From: Streptomyces albireticuli
Lineage (GTDB): Bacteria > Actinomycetota > Actinomycetes > Streptomycetales > Streptomycetaceae
Direction: 5' to 3'
Assembly: GCF_002192455.1 (NCBI RefSeq)
Contig: NZ_CP021744.1
Coordinates: 7,774,501-7,838,500, forward strand
Length of the DNA stretch: 64,000 bases
Program-made: the position numbers and the translations under genes
Part shown: piece by piece, positions 7,984-15,641 of the stretch
Position numbering within the stretch: the first letter of the stretch is position 1
Layout: each line of letters opens with the position of its first letter
The notes under the pieces: model-generated
What the model was told of the DNA's origin: nothing
What the model saw: the letters and a program-made list of their open reading frames with translations, nothing else
Databases searched by the model: none

Positions 7984-9405
7984 TCACATGATGACGCAGC
8001 ACTTGCAGCTCGCGTCGTGCTCCGCTTCCGGGGCGTACCTGACCACGAACGCGTTCCTGCTCGCGATGTAGGCGGCGAACCCGTCGGCGTCGCGCGTCGT
8101 GGTCCGGCCCGTGTTGGGGTCGTACATCAGGAACTGACCCGCCGACGTCACCACCGCCGCCTCGGCGTGCCGGCTGGTGCCGAACCAGATCAGCGTGCCC
8201 GGGGGCAGCTTGCCCGAGGTGGCCTGCCCCGCCAGCCTCGTGCCGTCGACGTCGGCGCCGCCCAGCCGGGTACGGGCGTACTGCTCCTGGGCCTCCAGCC
8301 CTCCGGAGGCGGCCCAGCGGCGCACGGTGTCGGAGGCGTCGCGCCGGGTCGCGTCGTCGAAGCCGTCGTAGCGCAGACCGGCCGGCGTGCCGTGGAGCAG
8401 CCAGTAGGTGGCCATGTACGCGCAATGCTGGTCGACGTCGAAGAAGCCCTCAGGGGGGTTCGGGCCGACCCAGAACTGCGTGTCGCCGTCGGTGTACAGG
8501 AACGGGTTGGCCGGGAGCGACGGGGCGAACGAGAAGACCGGCTCGGTGGAGTGCTGCGAGCCCCCGGAGTGCTGTGACCCTCCCGAGTCGGCTGCCGGAG
8601 CGCGCTGGACGGACCTCCCGGCGGGTGACGGCCGGCCCGCTGCCGTCGAGCGCTGCACGGCGGGTGCCCCGGACGACCGCTCGGCCGGGACGGGGGAGCT
8701 GATGAGCTCGTGGGCGACTGCCGCCGCCTCCTTCTCCTCGGGGGAGTCCGGTTCGGAGACCTTCAGACCGTCCCCGTGGTCCTTTCCCGAGACCGGCCCG
8801 TGGCTCTGCTGGAAGGTGTGCCACACCTCGTGGAGGACGTCCTCCGTGGTGCTGCCCGCGCCCAGGACCATGTGGTCGCCCGAGGTGTAGGCGCGGGCAC
8901 CGATCCCGGCCGCCGAGCGCTGGGCGACGGCACCGGTGTGCACCCGCAGGTGGGAGAGGTCCACTCCGCCGTAGCGCGCCTCGACCTCACCGGCCAGCGG
9001 CCCCGTGAAGGGCCGGCCGGGTTCGCTCAGGACCTCGTGCACGGCCGAGTGCCGCATCTCCTCCTCCGGAGCCTCGGACGCCCGGCCCTTGCTCCTGGCC
9101 ACCAGACCGGCAACCGCGGCGTTGCCGGCGCTGCGCTGAAGCGCCCGGAGGTTCCGCGGGGTGGGCCGGGGCGGCCGGCCGGCCGGGCCGCGGGGACGGC
9201 CGGCGCTGTCGTACCGGTGGTGCGGTGGGACGCGGTCTGACCGGTCGTCCTGTCGGGCCGTGGCTCGGGTGTCCGCACGGGTGACCTCCTGTCGGCGAGG
9301 TGGCGGCGGTGGCGGTGCGCTTCGAAGCCCGGTTCCGGTCACGGGCCTGTGCGCGTCAAGCCTAGGCCCCGGGCGGGCGGGGCAGGGGTGCGCGAGGGCG
9401 AACAT
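7984..9405 (-). CDS. candidate CIS effector: DUF4157 (eCIS core) + YopT-like C58 cysteine protease + C-terminal CaaX box
   Basis: A 473-aa cargo candidate on the strand opposite the CIS genes (numbering from ATG 9405). Residues 80-105 hold the LRALQRSAGNAAV motif typical of eCIS-core proteins. Residues 120-202 form a DUF4157 domain ending in HEVWHTFQQ, an HExxH metallopeptidase-like motif. Residues 240-290 are a linker with two QRS/VQR motifs and a duplicated GGSQHS. Residues 300-460 resemble peptidase C58 (YopT, AvrPphB): Cys328 in HCAYMATYW (Trp at +7, as in C58), His413 in RHAEAAVV and Asp429 in MYDPNTG; the 16-residue His-Asp spacing equals YopT's. The protein ends SCKCCVIM, a CaaX motif (CVIM, as in K-Ras4B) with cysteines just before it. 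It has only five cysteines, three of them in the last seven residues. The start is uncertain: GTG 9342 is in frame, while a better ribosome site serves GTG 9278 in another frame. Confidence 0.85.
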   Translation of the reverse strand: MFALAHPCPARPGPRLDAHRPVTGTGLRSAPPPPPPRRQEVTRADTRATARQDDRSDRVPPHHRYDSAGRPRGPAGRPPRPTPRNLRALQRSAGNAAVAGLVARSKGRASEAPEEEMRHSAVHEVLSEPGRPFTGPLAGEVEARYGGVDLSHLRVHTGAVAQRSAAGIGARAYTSGDHMVLGAGSTTEDVLHEVWHTFQQSHGPVSGKDHGDGLKVSEPDSPEEKEAAAVAHELISSPVPAERSSGAPAVQRSTAAGRPSPAGRSVQRAPAADSGGSQHSGGSQHSTEPVFSFAPSLPANPFLYTDGDTQFWVGPNPPEGFFDVDQHCAYMATYWLLHGTPAGLRYDGFDDATRRDASDTVRRWAASGGLEAQEQYARTRLGGADVDGTRLAGQATSGKLPPGTLIWFGTSRHAEAAVVTSAGQFLMYDPNTGRTTTRDADGFAAYIASRNAFVVRYAPEAEHDASCKCCVIM

Positions 9406-9551
9406 ACCGCTGTCGTAGGGCAGTTGTGCCCGGCCGAGGTGCCCGTGAGGGCAGCGTTCCTGCCCCGTACCGGGGGCTCGGGGGCCTACTGCCCGGGAAA
9501 ACCTCCGCTGAGACTCGGCGGTGACCGATCGGCGACCCCGAAGGAGCGAGC

Positions 9552-11102
9552 ATGCCGTCGTACCTCACCCCGGGCGTCTACATGGAGGAGGTGCAGTCCG
9601 GAGCACGGCCGATCGAAGGAGTCGGCACCGCCGTCGCCGCCTTCGTGGGCTTCGCCGAGCGTGGCCCGTTCCACGAGCCGACCCTGGTGACCACCTGGGA
9701 CCAGTACGTACAGACCTTCGGCTCCTTCACCGAGGGGACGTATCTGGCGCACGCGGTGCACGGGTACTTCGCCAACGGCGGCGGCACCGCGTACGTCGTC
9801 CGGGTCGGTGGAGCCGCCGAGGGGGCCGAGGCGCCGGAGGAGCCGCCCGCGGCAGCGCCCGCCGCCTCCGCCGCCATCGGCGGGTTCCTGGTCTCCGCGC
9901 TGCCGGGCGCAGGCGGTGACATCTCCGTGGAGGTCGCCGACGCGGAGGGCGAGAACCCGCCCGAGGACCGCTTCAAGCTGGTCGTCCGCAAGGGCGGCAA
10001 GGTGGCGGAGACCTTCGACGTCACCACGCGCAAGAACGTCAAGGGCTATCTGGTGCAGCAGGTGGCCGAGTCGAAACTCATCGAGGCCGCCGAGCAGCCG
10101 GGAGTGCAGCAGACCCGCCCGGAGAAGCAGACGGTCCGCCTCCCGGCCGCCGCGAGACCCGCGCCCGCCCCCGGCCGGCACGGTACGTCCCGGCCGGGCC
10201 CGGCCGAGTACGTCGGCGACGCCGAGGCACGCACCGGCCTCGCCGGACTCGAAGCGATCGACGAGATCACCATGGTCGCGGTGCCCGACCTGATGAGCGC
10301 GCACCAGCGCGGCGACCTGGACGCGGAGGGCGTCAGGTCCGTACAGCTCGCGGTGATCTCGCACTGCGAGCAGATGGGCGACCGGGTCGCCGTCCTGGAC
10401 ACCCCGCCGGGCATGAACGCGCAGCGGGTCCGCGCCTGGCGCACCGAGGACGCCGGTTACGACTCCCGTTACGCCGGCCTGTACTACCCCTGGATCAAGG
10501 TCTTCGACCCGGCGACCGGCGGGAACACCATGGTGCCCCCCAGCGGCCACATCGCGGGCGTGTGGGCGCGCAGCGACGGCGAACGCGGCGTCCACAAGGC
10601 CCCCGCCAACGAGGTCATCCGCGGCGCGGTGGACCTCGGCATCCGCCTCAGCAAGGGGGAGCAGTCCCTCCTCAACCCGATCGGGGTCAACTGCGTACGG
10701 GCCTTCCCCGGCCGCGGCATCCGGATCTGGGGCGCGCGCACCCTGTCCTCGGACCCGGCCTGGCGCTACCTGAACGTGCGCCGGCTCTTCAACTACCTTG
10801 AGGAATCCATCCTGCTGGGAACCCAGTGGGTGGTGTTCGAGCCCAACGACGACCGGCTCTGGTCGAGCATCCGGCGCAACGTCACGGGGTTCCTCACCGA
10901 GGAATGGCGCCGGGGAGCGCTGTTCGGCCGCGTCGCCGAGGAAGCCTTCTACGTCAAGTGCGACCGGGACAACAACCCCCAGGAGTCCATCGACCTCGGC
11001 CGGGTGGTGTGCGAGATCGGAGTGGCCCCGGTGAAGCCCGCCGAGTTCGTGGTCTTCCGGCTGGCGCAGTTCTCCGACAGCACCAGCCTCGTCAGCGAGT
11101 GA
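9552..11102 (+). CDS. cis2: contractile sheath protein, Cis2
   Basis: A 516-aa phage-type tail sheath subunit. The N-terminus (MPSYLTPGVYMEEV, then VGFAERGPFHEPTLVTTWDQY) and C-terminus (NVTGFLTEEWRRGALFG, DNNPQESIDLGRVVCEIGVAP) are hallmarks of eCIS and R-type sheaths. An extra surface domain occupies roughly residues 90-230 (Ala/Pro-rich AEGAEAPEEPP followed by a mixed segment). The ATG lies after GAAGGAGC and starts the second rightward group, whose promoter should lie in the 146-bp gap shared with the divergent effector gene. Contraction of this sheath drives the tube into the target membrane. Confidence 0.95.
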   Translation: MPSYLTPGVYMEEVQSGARPIEGVGTAVAAFVGFAERGPFHEPTLVTTWDQYVQTFGSFTEGTYLAHAVHGYFANGGGTAYVVRVGGAAEGAEAPEEPPAAAPAASAAIGGFLVSALPGAGGDISVEVADAEGENPPEDRFKLVVRKGGKVAETFDVTTRKNVKGYLVQQVAESKLIEAAEQPGVQQTRPEKQTVRLPAAARPAPAPGRHGTSRPGPAEYVGDAEARTGLAGLEAIDEITMVAVPDLMSAHQRGDLDAEGVRSVQLAVISHCEQMGDRVAVLDTPPGMNAQRVRAWRTEDAGYDSRYAGLYYPWIKVFDPATGGNTMVPPSGHIAGVWARSDGERGVHKAPANEVIRGAVDLGIRLSKGEQSLLNPIGVNCVRAFPGRGIRIWGARTLSSDPAWRYLNVRRLFNYLEESILLGTQWVVFEPNDDRLWSSIRRNVTGFLTEEWRRGALFGRVAEEAFYVKCDRDNNPQESIDLGRVVCEIGVAPVKPAEFVVFRLAQFSDSTSLVSE

Positions 11103-11105
11103 CCC

Positions 11106-11135
11106 CCGGGTGCCCTCCGCCGCGGGGGCACCCGG
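11106..11135 (+). promoter_or_regulatory. intercistronic stem-loop between sheath and tube genes
   Basis: A perfect 10-bp stem (CCGGGTGCCC at 11106-11115 pairing with GGGCACCCGG at 11126-11135) with a 10-nt loop starts three bases after the sheath stop. No T-tract follows, and the tube gene has its own ribosome site (AAAGGAAAAGG) downstream. It may act as a partial terminator or an RNA-processing/stability element that sets the sheath-to-tube ratio. That role is inference; the stem is seen directly. Confidence 0.5.
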
Positions 11136-11175
11136 CACCGGGCCATCGGACCAAAGGAAAAGGTGACACACAGCC

Positions 11176-11616
11176 ATGGCAGAGGGCGACGCTCTTTCCA
11201 CCCATATCTTCGGCGTCCAGCTGGGCGGCTACCTCGTCGAGTCCATCCAGGAGGTCAGCGGCTTCACCGTCGAGGAGGAGGTCGTCGAGGTCCGTCAGGT
11301 GACCGCGGAAGGCAAACACATCATCCGCAAGCAGCCCGGCGCGCGGCAGGCGGGCGAGATCACCATCACCCGCGGCCTCGACAAGAGCAGCGAGTTCACG
11401 AAATGGATCAAGGAGACCCTGAACAACGGCGCGGTCGACACCGCACGCCAGAACATCACCATCGAGGTCAAGGACTCCACGGGCGAGACCGTCCGCCGCA
11501 TCCAGCTGATGCAGGGCTGGGCGAGCAAATGGGAGGGCCCCTCGCTCAGCGCCCGGGAATCCTCGGGCGCCACCGAATCCGTGACCATCACATTCGAGGA
11601 GATCGTGGTCGAATGA
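11176..11616 (+). CDS. cis1a: inner tube protein (gp19-like), Cis1a
   Basis: A 146-aa tube subunit of the T4 gp19/Hcp-like family. It begins MAEGDALSTHIFGVQLGGY, has the EVSGFTVEEEVVEVRQVT strand region and ends ESVTITFEEIVVE, which is how eCIS tube proteins run. The length is normal for the family. It lies directly after the sheath, as in other CIS loci, and overlaps the next gene by ATGA. It would form the hollow tube that can carry cargo and is expelled by contraction. A more diverged paralogue is at 15642. Confidence 0.93.
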   Translation: MAEGDALSTHIFGVQLGGYLVESIQEVSGFTVEEEVVEVRQVTAEGKHIIRKQPGARQAGEITITRGLDKSSEFTKWIKETLNNGAVDTARQNITIEVKDSTGETVRRIQLMQGWASKWEGPSLSARESSGATESVTITFEEIVVE

Positions 11617-12095
11617 GGCGCCGGACCGTGACGGCCGGCAGTCCCGAGGACCTCCACGAGGGCACCGAACCGGCCGAGCGAGAGACCGCCCCCGCACCGC
11701 GCGCCGGGGCACGGCAGCACCAGGAACACCGCACGGAGTTCCCCTTCGAGCTGCCGCGTGGATATGTCGACGAGGACGGCGATCTGCATCGCGACGGCGC
11801 CATGCGGCTGGCCACCGCACGCGACGAGCTGCGCCCGCAGATCGATCTGCGGGTGAAGGAGAACCCGGCGTACCTGAGCGTGGTGCTGCTGAGCCAGGTG
11901 ATCACCAGGCTCGGCACCCTCAGGGACGTGCACGCCGGCGTCGTGGAGCGGATGTACGCCACGGACGTGGCGTTCCTCCAGGACTTCTACCGGCGGATCA
12001 ACAGCGAGGGGCACACGCGTGCCGCTGTGACCTGTCCGATGTGCGAGGGCTCGTTCGAGGTGGACCTCTCGGGCGGGCGCCTGGGGGAATCGTGA
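11613..12095 (+). CDS. small CIS tail-assembly protein with CxxC motif
   Basis: A 160-aa protein with a charged N-terminus, a middle segment EFPFELPRGYVDEDGDLHRDGAMRL and a helical region (VVLLSQVITRLGTL). A C-terminal CPMC pair (VTCPMCEGSFEVD) could bind zinc. Proteins of this layout follow the tube gene in actinobacterial CIS loci and are usually annotated as phage tail assembly proteins; by analogy with tail-chaperone genes it may help assembly. ATG 11613 overlaps the tube stop and the stop overlaps the next start (GTGA). It is not clearly homologous to a numbered Afp or Pvc protein. Confidence 0.7.
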   Translation: MRRRTVTAGSPEDLHEGTEPAERETAPAPRAGARQHQEHRTEFPFELPRGYVDEDGDLHRDGAMRLATARDELRPQIDLRVKENPAYLSVVLLSQVITRLGTLRDVHAGVVERMYATDVAFLQDFYRRINSEGHTRAAVTCPMCEGSFEVDLSGGRLGES

Positions 12096-12250
12096 CGTAC
12101 GCCCTTCCCCGGCTGCGGGAGGAGATCGCGTACGTCGCCTACCACTTCCACTGGCGGCTCGAGGACATCCTCGACCTGCCCCACGGTGAGCGCCTGCAAT
12201 GGGTGCGGGAAATCGCGCGGATCAATACCCGCGTCAACGAAGGCGGGTGA
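12092..12250 (+). CDS. DUF6760-like short CIS protein
   Basis: A 52-aa protein starting at a GTG that overlaps the previous stop. It is rich in aromatic and charged residues (LREEIAYVAYHFHWRLEDIL, then HGERLQWVREIARIN) and is predicted helical. Short proteins with this look are found at the same position, between tube and long disordered genes, in actinobacterial CIS clusters (DUF6760 in my recollection). Function unknown; the conserved position suggests an assembly or structural role. The stop is four bases before the next ATG. Confidence 0.75.
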   Translation: MTYALPRLREEIAYVAYHFHWRLEDILDLPHGERLQWVREIARINTRVNEGG

Positions 12251-12254
12251 CGGC

Positions 12255-15200
12255 ATGGGAATGCGGGACGCGCTGCGCAGGCGCGGGAGCCGGTCGCGTA
12301 CCGGGCGGCGGGGCGGGGCGGCGCCGGTCCCCGACCGCCCTACGGCTCGCGAGGCCGTGGACGAGGGGCTCCCGGCGGAGGCGTCGGCCGCCGCCCGGCC
12401 ACCGGCCACGGGCCGGTACGGCACGCCGCCCGGCTGGGACGGCGGCTGGCGGCGGGTCGCGCCACCGGAGGTGACCGTCGCCCGGTCGGCGACCGGCGTG
12501 AGCGATGGACTCCGCTTCCGCTCGGGCCTGGCCGCCTGGCAGCGAACCGTGTTCGGCGCGCCGCTCGGCCACGCGGTGCTGCCGTCCGCGCCGGCCGGAC
12601 TGATCCACGGGGTCGCGCGTCCGGCTGCTCCCGGCACGACGTTCGGTGGCGGCCCGCTGCTGCTGCCCGCCGCCGGGCCGGAGCCCGAGGGGCAGGTGCT
12701 TTCCGGCGGGAGCGCGGCGGGAGCCGGGACCGGGACCAGGACCGGGGGCCTGCCTGTTCAGCGACGGGAGCGGGCCCATGGCGGGGCGGGTGGAGGGACG
12801 GAGTCGGCGACGGGCTCGGCGGCGGGGCCGGGTTCGGAGTCGCCGGAAGCGCCGGGCCCGGTGTCAGGACCTCTGATGCCGGTGCGACGGGCGTCAGCGC
12901 CCGGGCCGGAGGTGAGGCCGTCGGTGTCAGGAACGGCCTCGGCGTCAGGGCCGGGTTCCGCGTCAGGGCCGGCACATGCTCCCCGGTCGGTGAGGGACGC
13001 TGGTTCGCAGCGTCGAGCCACGCCGGGGTCAGATCCGGGCCCGGGGGCGAAAGCCCAGGCCGGAGCGAAGAGCTCCACCGCATCGACGCCGCCTCCATCC
13101 GCCCCGAGGAAGCACCCACCGGCCACACCAGGGACCCCTGTGCCCCCATCGACCGACCCACAGCCCCCAGATCCGCTGCCGCTCCCGCGCGCCCTGGTAC
13201 GACCGAGGCCACTCGGCCCCTCGCGGATCGTGGCGCGGCGCCCGGCAATGCCGGTGCGCCGGATCCCCGCGATCCCGGCGGCGGCCACCCACCCGTCGGC
13301 AGGACGCGCCAAGGGCGCGGTGCCCTCGGCCGATGGACGCGTTCCTACAAGGGAACCCGCTGCCTCCGCGCAGGCCGGACCGGCTCCGGCGGGCGCCGGT
13401 CCGGCCGCTTCCGCTGCCGCTCAGGCGGTGCCGGACAGTCGGCGGGACACCGGACGCTCGCGCCCACACGTACGCCCGGCGCTGGGGGAACCGCTCCGAC
13501 GGCTGCCCGACAGCGCCGTACCGCCGGAAGGCCAGGGCCGGGTGAGCACTCCCGGCCCCGCCCCGGCGCCGGAGACCGGCTCGATGCCCGTACTCCAACG
13601 AGCGGCTCCAGGCCCGACGGACCGGTCGGGCACCCCGCAGCCGCTGACGGGCCCGGTCCGCACGGACGGCGCGGAGCCCCCGAGCGCGCCACTGCCGCGA
13701 CAGCCGAAGCCGCCGCGGCCGGACAGCCCGGCGCGTCGGCCTCGGGCCCATGGGGGGATCGGAGTCCCGCTCACGGAGTTACCGCCCACCGCCCGGCCCC
13801 TGCCCGACGGCTCCGGTCCGGTGTGGGCACAGGCACCAGCCGCTGTTCCCCGGTCCGTGCCCACGGCTCCCGCCCTCACCTCGTCCACGGAACTGCCGCC
13901 CACCGCCCGGCCCCTGCCTGACGGTTCCGGTCCGGTGTGGGCACAGGCACCAGCCGCTGTTCCCCGGTCCGTGCCCACGGCTCCCGCCCCCACGTCGTCC
14001 ACGGAACTACCGCTTACCGCCCGGCCCCTGCCCGACGGCTCCGGCCTGTCGCGGGGAAGAGGCGCACCGGCACCGGGGCAGATCGCTGCTCCCCGAGTCA
14101 TGCCCGTGACTCCAGCCCCCGCCGATGCCGTTGACGGCACGCCGGTCCAGCGGAGGGCGACGCGCGGTAGCGGTACGGGCGCCGTCCCCTCGCCCGTACC
14201 GGCACCAGCCATGTCCGGCCCACCTCCGACCGCACCGCTGCTCGGCGAGCCTGACCGAACGCGGGGAAAGGCGCGGCGGGACCCGGAGCCGGCCGCCGGG
14301 GGTGACGCCCGGCACCCGTCCGCCGCGACGCCGGAGGCCGGTACGCCTGCCCTGCCGTTGCGTTCCCCCGGTTCCCCTCAGCGGCCCGATACCGTGAAGA
14401 CCACGCCGGGCGGCGGAACGTACGTGGAGCACTCCACCGGTACGCGGGCCGTCGGCCACAGCTCCCGGGCGCCGGTACGGCCCGTCACGTCGACTCCGCC
14501 GAACCCGTACCCCTCGCCCACCGGCGGCGGACGCGTGGTTCCCGCTGTCCAGCGAACCCTGGGGCTCCTCCCGGCCAGGCCCTTGACGGTCAAGACGGGT
14601 ACGGCAGAAGGCTTTTCGCTTCCCCGGCGGGCTGCCGCGCCCGGCCGTCCGGTCGTACCCGCGACCTGGCGGCGCGATCCGCCACCCGCGGGGGACACGG
14701 GCCGGACGCCGCCGCAGGCGGCCGCGCCGCGCCGCGATGCCGCTCCCGCGAAGCGAGGCCGGTCGCACCCGGACGGATCCGCCCGAACGGCCGCGCACAC
14801 TCCCTCACTTCACCCGGCCTCCCCGGCCGTGATAGACCGTCAAGCCAGTGGCGGGACGGACCATCCGAGGGATACGGCTGCTCCAGGCGCCGTCCCGCTT
14901 CCCCCGGTACAGCGCCGGGTGTCCGGCGGACCGACGACCGGGCCCGGCCCGGCGCTCCCCGCGCCTCCCGGGTGTCCCTCCTCCCCGCCCGTCGTGCGTC
15001 CCGCGCCTCCCGGACCGGTCATGGGCGCCGGGCTTTCGGCATCCCCGGCCCGTGAGGAATCCCAGGCGTTCCTCATGACTCCGGTGTCCGGACCCGCGCC
15101 CTTCGCCGACGATCCCGTGACGGCTCCGCCGGTCCACGCCGTGCGGCGCGTGCGGTCGTCCGGCACGGAAGCCCCGCCCATGCCCCACACACCTCTGCCG

Positions 15201-15581
15201 ATGGTGTTCCGCCCGCAGCCATCCGCCCATCAGGCGCAGGTGGCCCACGGCCCCGCGGCGACCGGCTCTCCGCCTTCCCGCGCCCGGCCGGCCGCGCCCG
15301 CGGTGCCCGCCGCACACGCCCTCCAGCGGTCCGCGCCCGGCGCCGGAACGGCCGGCATCCCGGTGACCACCACCCCCGCGCGCACCCCCGCCCAGCGCCC
15401 GGAGACGCCGTCCGGCGGTGGCGGGACGGGCGCGACCGGCGACCGGGCCACCGCCGGGACCGACGGCATCGACACCGATGAGCTGGCCCGGCGCCTGCTC
15501 GACCCGCTCAGCCGGCTGCTGCGCGCCGATCTGCGGCGGGGACGGGAGCGCGCCGGGCGGCTCTACGACGGCCGCCGCTGA
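12255..15581 (+). CDS. 1,108-aa disordered Pro/Ala/Gly-rich CIS protein (possible length-determinant or scaffold)
   Basis: Residues 1-140 are basic and partly ordered (MGMRDALRRRGSRSR; LRFRSGLAAWQRTVFG). About 900 residues of Pro/Ala/Gly/Ser-rich low-complexity sequence follow, and the C-terminus is a clear helix (DTDELARRLLDPLSRLLRAD). At least six VQR/LQR motifs (VQRRERAHG, VLQRAAPGP, VQRRATRG, VQRTLGL, VQRRVSGG, LQRSAPGAG) echo those in eCIS-core cargo proteins. A 114-bp unit is repeated at 13776-14045. An in-frame TTA codon at 13779-13781 makes expression potentially dependent on the bldA tRNA. Long disordered proteins here are often misannotated as extensin or syndecan. A tape-measure role is possible, since no Afp14-like protein is seen, but unproven. 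Confidence 0.75.
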   Translation: MGMRDALRRRGSRSRTGRRGGAAPVPDRPTAREAVDEGLPAEASAAARPPATGRYGTPPGWDGGWRRVAPPEVTVARSATGVSDGLRFRSGLAAWQRTVFGAPLGHAVLPSAPAGLIHGVARPAAPGTTFGGGPLLLPAAGPEPEGQVLSGGSAAGAGTGTRTGGLPVQRRERAHGGAGGGTESATGSAAGPGSESPEAPGPVSGPLMPVRRASAPGPEVRPSVSGTASASGPGSASGPAHAPRSVRDAGSQRRATPGSDPGPGAKAQAGAKSSTASTPPPSAPRKHPPATPGTPVPPSTDPQPPDPLPLPRALVRPRPLGPSRIVARRPAMPVRRIPAIPAAATHPSAGRAKGAVPSADGRVPTREPAASAQAGPAPAGAGPAASAAAQAVPDSRRDTGRSRPHVRPALGEPLRRLPDSAVPPEGQGRVSTPGPAPAPETGSMPVLQRAAPGPTDRSGTPQPLTGPVRTDGAEPPSAPLPRQPKPPRPDSPARRPRAHGGIGVPLTELPPTARPLPDGSGPVWAQAPAAVPRSVPTAPALTSSTELPPTARPLPDGSGPVWAQAPAAVPRSVPTAPAPTSSTELPLTARPLPDGSGLSRGRGAPAPGQIAAPRVMPVTPAPADAVDGTPVQRRATRGSGTGAVPSPVPAPAMSGPPPTAPLLGEPDRTRGKARRDPEPAAGGDARHPSAATPEAGTPALPLRSPGSPQRPDTVKTTPGGGTYVEHSTGTRAVGHSSRAPVRPVTSTPPNPYPSPTGGGRVVPAVQRTLGLLPARPLTVKTGTAEGFSLPRRAAAPGRPVVPATWRRDPPPAGDTGRTPPQAAAPRRDAAPAKRGRSHPDGSARTAAHTPSLHPASPAVIDRQASGGTDHPRDTAAPGAVPLPPVQRRVSGGPTTGPGPALPAPPGCPSSPPVVRPAPPGPVMGAGLSASPAREESQAFLMTPVSGPAPFADDPVTAPPVHAVRRVRSSGTEAPPMPHTPLPMVFRPQPSAHQAQVAHGPAATGSPPSRARPAAPAVPAAHALQRSAPGAGTAGIPVTTTPARTPAQRPETPSGGGGTGATGDRATAGTDGIDTDELARRLLDPLSRLLRADLRRGRERAGRLYDGRR
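13776..14045 (+). repeat. 114-bp direct repeat, two full copies and one partial
   Basis: Copies start at 13776, 13890 and 14004; the third stops matching around 14045. Each full copy encodes 38 residues beginning ELPPTARPLPDGSGPVWAQ and ending near PTAPALTSST. The copies differ by only a few substitutions, including TTA, CTG and CTA in the same leucine codon, so the duplication is recent. The unit keeps the frame, so copy number can change protein length without breaking it. Confidence 0.92.
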
Positions 15582-15641
15582 CGGGCGGCCCCCGCAACGG
15601 CGACCGGCGGCCCCGCGACGACAGGTGACGGAGAGACACGG

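Noticed and set aside
7984..8020. Cys-rich C-terminus of the effector as a zinc-binding or metal-binding knuckle
   Set aside because: Three cysteines within four residues at the very end, followed by V-I-M and stop, fit a CaaX tail far better than a metal site, which would need spaced ligands.
8450..8890. Plus-strand frames opposite the effector gene as separate genes
   Set aside because: They lack plausible ribosome sites and domains, while the minus strand shows a full DUF4157-protease protein.
12255..15581. Extensin or syndecan-like cell-surface protein
   Set aside because: There is no signal peptide or membrane segment, and the gene sits inside an overlapping CIS operon; the likeness is only low-complexity composition.
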